From the NCBI GenBank assembly GCA_011033025.1, contig WFMF01000174.1:1-64000 (forward strand): a stretch of 64,000 bases of DNA, given 5' to 3'. This document shows positions 59,501 through 64,000 of this stretch, piece by piece. Both the position numbers and the translations under genes were made by a program. The notes under the pieces were generated by a model. That model was not told the DNA's origin. It saw only the letters and a list, made by a program, of their open reading frames with translations, and searched no databases. This stretch comes from Beroe forskalii. Taxonomy: Eukaryota > Ctenophora > Nuda > Beroida > Beroidae. How positions within the stretch are numbered: position 1 is the first letter of the stretch; every line of letters begins with the position of its first letter.

Positions 59501-62500
59501 AAACTCACAGTGAGTCAGAGAGTTGATCACGTGATCTATAAACTCACAGTGTGTCCGAGGGTTGATCACGTGATCTATAAACTCACAGTGTGTCAGAGAG
59601 TTGATCACGTGACTGTACACGTGTACGAACTGTTCGTATCCCTGGTTAGGTTGGAAGAGGGGAGCTAGGATGGTAGAGAATTCTCCTTTATTCACGATGT
59701 GATTCAGCAGGTTTAGCGTCTCCTGAGCGTTGTTCCTGTGGCGTGCCCGAGAAATTAATAAGGGCATCGGGCGAGGTTTTTCGTATTATTAACGAGGATT
59801 GAACTTTGAATATCACAAACAAAACAAACGAAAGTATTTGGAATATTGAATTGACGTTGCCGATTCTTTATTTAGCTAAATTCAAATGATACGGGAGTAT
59901 TTAATTTAAAGCGTTCGCGATTAACATGGATTGCACCTACTCTCCATACTCCCTCATACAGCATACCTGATGAAGAACTGCCCCAAACAGTCGATAGCGA
60001 AGGCGAATATCTGCTGGGAGGGCGGGTACTGCCATACAGCAGTCGTCAGGTGGTCCACTACAAAGTAGAACATCTTCCTACCTAACTCCTGACTGTGTTG
60101 GGACGAGTGGTAAAGATCCGATACTATCTGAAACAGAGTGGTAATAATCAAAGAGTCGTGGTGATCAGATTGGTCGAGTGAATATAAGGAATTAAGGGTG
60201 CAACTTACTCCAGTTTATGGGCCACATCCCCCCCCCCATATGGAGTCCGTTGTTGTTGGCTAGCCAGATACCCACCCTTTCATGACAAAAATCTCCAATC
60301 CTTTTCAGAGGGCTGAAGCAAGGGCTCCTGCGTCTCATGACGTAGGAAGTTAACGATCATTCGATGTGCCGAATTTAATAAATAATTACAGTTTACACTC
60401 TCTCTATGACACGTACTGACATAACGAATGTAACAGTTCTCTTCATGAATCATGTGACATAGTATTTGACAAATGAGCTAATTAATTGAAACCGTGTGTT
60501 TGTGCCAACCTTGTCAAACTACGAATACTATGGCTATGATATATTAGTATGTTGTTAAATATCAAGATTCAAGAAGATTAATTTTGCCCCAATTTACAGA
60601 GGGCGATAAATTTACAGCGTTCCAGAAATCCTCATCATAACGCTATATCATCTTGCACATTCCCTGGAGAAAGCAAGAATGACACCTATCAGTATCTTAC
60701 ATGATATCTTGATGACTATTGAGATTTATGGGAAGAATTCGCCAAAATTTAACAAGCCCCATCCCCATCGTGTCCAGCGCCTAGTAGACTTTACCTTTTC
60801 AAGGAACATGGCAGTGACACAGACATCATTATCCAGTTCACCTCTGCACTGTGTTAGAGTGTCCTCGTAACTTGCTCTGTTCTCGGCCACACCTGGAAAT
60901 TTGGGGAGTGAGGGGGGTGTGGGGAAGTGGGAGTGAGGGGGAGTGGGAGTGAGGGGGAGTGGGAGTGAGGGGGAGTTAGGGGGAGTAGTGTGGTAGAGGA
61001 GTGAAGGACTAGGGAGGGAGATAAACTGTGGGGAATAAGTAGGGAAGGGAAGGGAAAGGGTCGAGTCAATGAGTCAAAAGAGAGGAATGGGTTATACCCC
61101 GCGAGTGCGCGATATTAATAGGCAGTTAAACGGGCATGAAGTGACATATTATTTTCACTAACTCTCGATGGTAGCTGTATTATCGTGGTACTGCGTTGTG
61201 TTGACTGTCAGCATAGCTGGACCTGTACATCTCCCTAGGGGTCCTATCCGACTGTAACACATCACCATCTCCACCTGAAGTTAAACTATAGAATATGTAT
61301 TTTAACAATTTCTATTGATCCACAATAAAGAATGCCAGGGGCAGTGAATCGGAATATGATTCAAATTTCAAACAAAGTTTTCATAAGTTTCTTATCAGAA
61401 CAAGTTATGGCCCATTTCACTTAAAATTATATACATAATATCAATTTACATGCGAACTTACCCTTTGCGTGTTCTTGTTGAAGTACATGTTAGGAATCTC
61501 CTCAATGTAATTCTCATTGAGGCCCCGAAGTTTGTTAGTAACCTCCACAAACTTGTCTGCGTGCACTTTCAGCTTCGAGAAATACGGCCCTGCGACATGA
61601 AATTACTGATGATGAAAATCTTACGCTCTCTTAATACAATATTTCTTCAAACTATCTTTTTCTCCTTGTGAACTGTTAAATTTGGTCGAAAATGTCTGGG
61701 TTATCATCAGAATAAGTATGTTTTTTAAACAATGACTGATTTAAGTTGACAGTACCTATTTCTAGAAGCAGAGCCTCGTGATCCAACTCAGGATGGTTTA
61801 GAGCAGGTGCAGGAGGTATGTGGGATTGCGGGATCACGAGTTGGGGAGGGGGTGCTGAGTCGTGGGAATTCTTACTGAAAGTTTTAAATGTTGGGGAAAA
61901 ATCTCGACGGGATTATATAGGTCCTCCTTTAATACTTTAATAGCAGAGCCCTTTTGAAAGCTAAGGGAGTAAGGGGCAAGTCATCTTTCTGGGGGCCATG
62001 TTTCCCCATTTCACCTCGTTCATTAAAGTATTAATCAGAGAACACAAACTCCCACCTGACGTATCTGTAGAGGGATTGGACGAGGAACTCTGCAGTCTCG
62101 TCAGGTTTAGTGGCCTGTCTGGGTGTGTACTTTCTACTGGAGTACCTGGATAAAGGATTATTGATTATCAGAAACAGTGCAGTATTGGGGCGATTCAGCC
62201 AAAAAATCAGGTCGCGTGAACCATGGCTTTTTTGGGCTTGTCCCCCTATACTGAAATCGTTTCGCGGAGCTATGATACATTGTGACCTTAACTTGCAATC
62301 CAGGAGGCAGTGCTGCAATTGTCGCTTACCTGGTCCACTCTGCTACATCAGCGAGGATATCCTCGTCTATCTTAGGCACATCCAGCATGTCACTCCATGG
62401 TATGTCTTTGCCCTGTCATGGAGAGTGGGAGGTTAGTAAAATTCCGGGTAATTTATAGTGTAGAAAAGGTACAACCCTTGGCTAAAATTACCTAGGTCCT

Positions 62501-63727
62501 AGGTGGTATCATTTTCAAATGAAAATCGGCGATTTGACATTACAATCCTTGTTAAATCCAACATCCCAATCAAAAAATAACCGTAAATCTAGAGAAATAT
62601 AAAATTATGCTGGTCACACGAACAGGAGTCCGCTACTCCGACTTTATGACACTCACCTGCAGGATTTCGAGTAGTTTGTTGCCGCTGTACTGCTGAGGGA
62701 GCCCAGGCACGAACAGGTTAGCCTCGTGCAGCCTCGTCTCTTCCGTCCACAGGGACAGGGACAGGAAGAAATGGGACAGTTTGGAACGGAAGAGATGAGC
62801 GTCCGTTATCTCCTCCTCCGACTCATCTGAGGGATGAGGGAGTTAAGATTATGAAAAATTTAGGTTCTATCACTTTTCTTGTCATATGCATTATGCATGT
62901 TTATACTCTTATGGAGAGCGAATAATCTATCGGAGATCTTGAATTTACAACGCCTTCATTCCGTACTCAAAAATCAAAACTTTTCCAGTCGCGGCTTCCT
63001 TACCTAGTTCGAAGTGTTTTGATGTCTCTGTTAGCCTCTGTTTCATTGCTCGTAAATCACGTACTTGAAACATTCCCTGAAAAGTGAATTCTTGCTACTT
63101 TGCGAACTAAGCCTTACAAAGTGGCAAAGTCAGTATTAAGAATTAATTCCTCCGAATTAATTCTTACGAATCACAAGACTTATAACGTTATTCATGCTAG
63201 AGCTTCATATATCTCTACATTGTATCTGTCTTACAATGTCCATTGTGTAGTTATATCCCTTATATCGTATTATAGGGTGGTGTACAATATGCGTAACGTG
63301 TGTGTGAAACGTAAATGAACCACACAGGAGAGAAACTCTCCTTTGTCGCTCATAATAAACTCGAGTTTTCGTCGAGATCACGAGGGAAGGAGCTACAGAC
63401 TATGTAGTACTCTACATGATCTTTTCCATTGTTTTTATGAGATGTAAAAGAAGATATTTTCTTTGAAATGGACATGTCTTAAAGCATTCATTTAACCCCA
63501 ATTACCAATATTTTGACGTCATTTTCATAGCTATTTGACGTGTCTAATTGATGACGTCATTATCACAGCATTACACGTCCATTTTATGACCCAGTACCTG
63601 AAAGTAGCGGTATCCCACCCCTGCTGTTTCGGGTGTTATTCTGTGAAGGTAGAGTCTGAAGAACTCCTGCCAAGCAAAGGGTAGGAGAGGGTGGTCCATG
63701 GGCACCACGTGCAGCAACGCACCCCAC
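44570..63727 (-). CDS. Very large HEAT-like protein, tentatively EPG5 (autophagy tethering factor), 3' part of gene
   Basis: At least 22 distinct exons on the minus strand. Upstream part: 63598-63727, 63004-63076, 62657-62826, 62330-62412, 62056-62145, 61756-61874, 61462-61589, 61163-61274, 60795-60892, 59967-60127, 59587-59735. Then second copies 59208-59303 (hybrid), 58923-59041, 58634-58761, 58298-58409, 57953-58050, 57126-57286, 56751-56899. Then 56104-56293, 54392-54501, 54215 to about 54345, 53676-53764, 53271-53397, 51912-52006, 51582-51765, 50148-50326, 49775-49970, 49440-49589, 48883-49083, 48225-48406, 45455-45607 and 44570-44762 (stop TAA). Phases fit at almost all junctions checked; 54392/54345 is unresolved. 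The product is helical throughout, without membrane spans or catalytic motifs. HVVPMDHPLLPFAWQEFFRL, LWTEETRLHEANLFVPGLP and SSIIRQLPATMLKLVED recall EPG5, a Rab7 effector for autophagosome-lysosome fusion, from memory only. The 5' end lies beyond the window. Confidence 0.55.
45366..45454 (-). repeat. 22-bp tandem array of 5' splice sites beside the penultimate exon
   Basis: Five copies; on the minus strand each reads ATCAG|GTGGGATTTTAT, so the exon end ATCAG and the GT donor are repeated downstream of the true junction at 45454/45455. Confidence 0.85.
46446..46467 (+). mobile_element. Helitron-like 3' terminus (copy 2)
   Basis: Stem GCAGGCCC-AAC-GGGCCTGC ending in CTAG followed by T. Upstream about 300 bases (46150-46445) contain GTTGCTATGGATACAGATAT and CTGCACGTGCA as in copy 1. 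It lies in the intron of the large minus-strand gene. No coding. Confidence 0.5.
46907..47398. repeat. Two direct copies of a 160-bp repeat
   Basis: 46907-47071 and 47238-47398 match closely (ACTGATCAAAATTCA... TTATTTGGTTCTAGTACACT ... CTTGTGGACAATTATAA). A weaker third copy lies at 51815-51895. Just after the second copy, 47400-47570 forms a hairpin around GGACTATATAGCTAAA and TTTAGCTATATAGTCC. Confidence 0.8.
49365..49439 (-). repeat. 34-bp tandem copies of an exon end and donor
   Basis: On the minus strand the exon end CCACTCACTCACTCGCA followed by GTTAGG recurs twice downstream (CACTTGCAGTTGG, CAATCGCAGTTAGG). Confidence 0.75.
51480..51581. repeat. Palindromic CACGTGATATAACA repeat next to an exon donor
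   Basis: Several direct and inverted copies of TATCACGTGATATAACACG abut the donor of the exon at 51582-51765. The donor itself is not copied. Confidence 0.75.
52007..52110 (-). repeat. 28-bp duplication of an acceptor and exon start
   Basis: TAGCATCTCGTTAGCAGCCTGAGGGGG occurs at the exon edge (51989-52015) and again at 52017-52043; a third partial copy AGCAGCCTGAGGGGG is at 52088. On the minus strand each carries CCCCCTCAG|GCTGCT, so there are two or three consecutive acceptors. Confidence 0.85.
54687..56057. mobile_element. 1.37 kb near-perfect foldback element between TTAA sites
   Basis: Left arm 54687-55367 and right arm 55368-56057 mirror each other with very few differences around CCCCGGGG at 55364-55371. 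Ends are G-run/C-run plus GGTTCAACCCTCACATTTTG. Flanks are TTAA at 54683-54686 and TTAA at 56058-56061, the target duplication of piggyBac-type elements. The arms carry no transposase; the open frames occur in identical pairs on both strands. It sits inside an intron of the large minus-strand gene. Confidence 0.85.
56421..56778 (-). repeat. 39-41-bp array of nine 5' splice sites (copy A)
   Basis: On the minus strand each unit is GATCAACTCTCTGACTCACT followed by GTGAGTTTATAGATCACGT. The first junction at 56750/56751 gives the right phase for the next exon. The first units are 39 bp and in frame. Each unit contains the palindrome GATCACGTGATC. Confidence 0.9.
59462..59614 (-). repeat. 39-bp array of four 5' splice sites (copy B)
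   Basis: Same unit as at 56421-56778, with four copies, after the exon 59587-59735. Copy number differs between the two duplicates, so the array has changed length since the segmental duplication. Confidence 0.9.
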
Positions 63728-64000
63728 CTGCGGATAAAGCAGGGTTAAGAAGAAATAGGGGGAAGGGGACAGGGGTAGATGGAGAAGGGGAATAACTGAA
63801 TAAACAGAAGATGTATGAAGCCATGGGGAGCAGAAGTTTAAAGAAGACTACATGTTGGAAAAAGGAAAGGGAGTTGTTAATTCGTAATTTTGACTTAACA
63901 ATTTCGTTTTCTTCATTGTGCCCAAACTCCAAAGTGAAACTTTCATTTGTACGGCATTTATTTGACATAACTCTGATGAATTTAAACACCAAAGTCAAAC

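Larger units (their letters stand above)
56287..62139. repeat. 3-kb tandem segmental duplication inside the EPG5-like gene
   Basis: Unit A 56287-59290 and unit B about 59297-62139, differing by scattered substitutions and small indels. Each holds the same seven exons (90-, 119-, 128-, 112-, 98-, 161- and 149-nt class). The join TTTCTACT-TGAATA-GGGGAAC at 59283-59303 has 6 filler bases. The outer copies show that both breakpoints lie within exons: the exon ending at 56293 and the exon 62056-62145. Confidence 0.92.

Noticed and set aside
60270-60420. Possible exon (HRMIVNFLRHE) also present at 57440-57530
   Set aside because: No acceptor or donor fits, and the neighbouring exons already join in phase 0 without it.
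1-64000. tRNA, rRNA and other structural RNA genes
   Set aside because: No B-box (GGTTCGANTCC) with a cloverleaf context or rRNA-like segment was noticed; not an exhaustive search.

Overview
This is eukaryotic, metazoan DNA. It has spliceosomal introns with GT-AG borders, mostly short exons, two heptahelical receptors (one with LDL-receptor class A modules), SLC-type transporters and AT-rich spacers. The GRL101-like receptor, the small cysteine-rich secreted protein and the many foldback elements would suit a non-bilaterian such as a cnidarian or ctenophore, but nothing here fixes the phylum.

Layout. 1-4241 (+): last two exons of a thimet oligopeptidase-type M3 peptidase; its final intron is filled by a tandem array of the 3' splice site and a 3.1 kb inserted element. 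4573-6945 (+): intronless divergent SLC27/FATP-like acyl-CoA synthetase. 8740-9889 (+): last four exons of an armadillo-like gene. 10443-15882 (-): five-exon orphan gene of about 190 aa, found from phase-compatible exons. 17288-17516 (+): possible terminal exon of an unseen gene. 18205-20076 (+): SLC45-like sugar transporter with a one-base frame break. 21415-22057 (+): secreted cysteine-rich protein. 25071-26522 (+): intronless MFS transporter. 27183-30065 (+): six-exon rhodopsin-like GPCR. 30427-34482 (+): eleven-exon MFS transporter, a paralogue of the intronless one. 37008-40818 (+): LDLa-containing GRL101-like GPCR. 44570-63727 (-): 3' part of a very large, many-exon gene, tentatively EPG5 (autophagy tethering factor), carrying a 3 kb tandem duplication of a seven-exon block.

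Mobile DNA is abundant: a TIR element with a 6-bp target duplication (727-3817), a Tc1/mariner-type MITE (22952-23892), a 1.37 kb almost perfect foldback element between TTAA sites (54687-56057), GC-rich nested hairpin elements (7898-8512, 35164-35930) and two Helitron-like 3' ends (44226, 46467).

The most striking pattern is tandem repeats that contain splice sites. Six exon borders in three genes carry short tandem duplications spanning the exon-intron junction, giving series of 2 to 14 consecutive donor or acceptor sites. In one case the first units are in frame, so alternative donors would add multiples of 13 residues. This may reflect intron birth or growth by tandem duplication, or a source of splice variation. 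Five genes also have an acceptor-like pyrimidine-AG 8 to 38 bases before the start codon, which suggests 5'UTR introns or spliced-leader trans-splicing.
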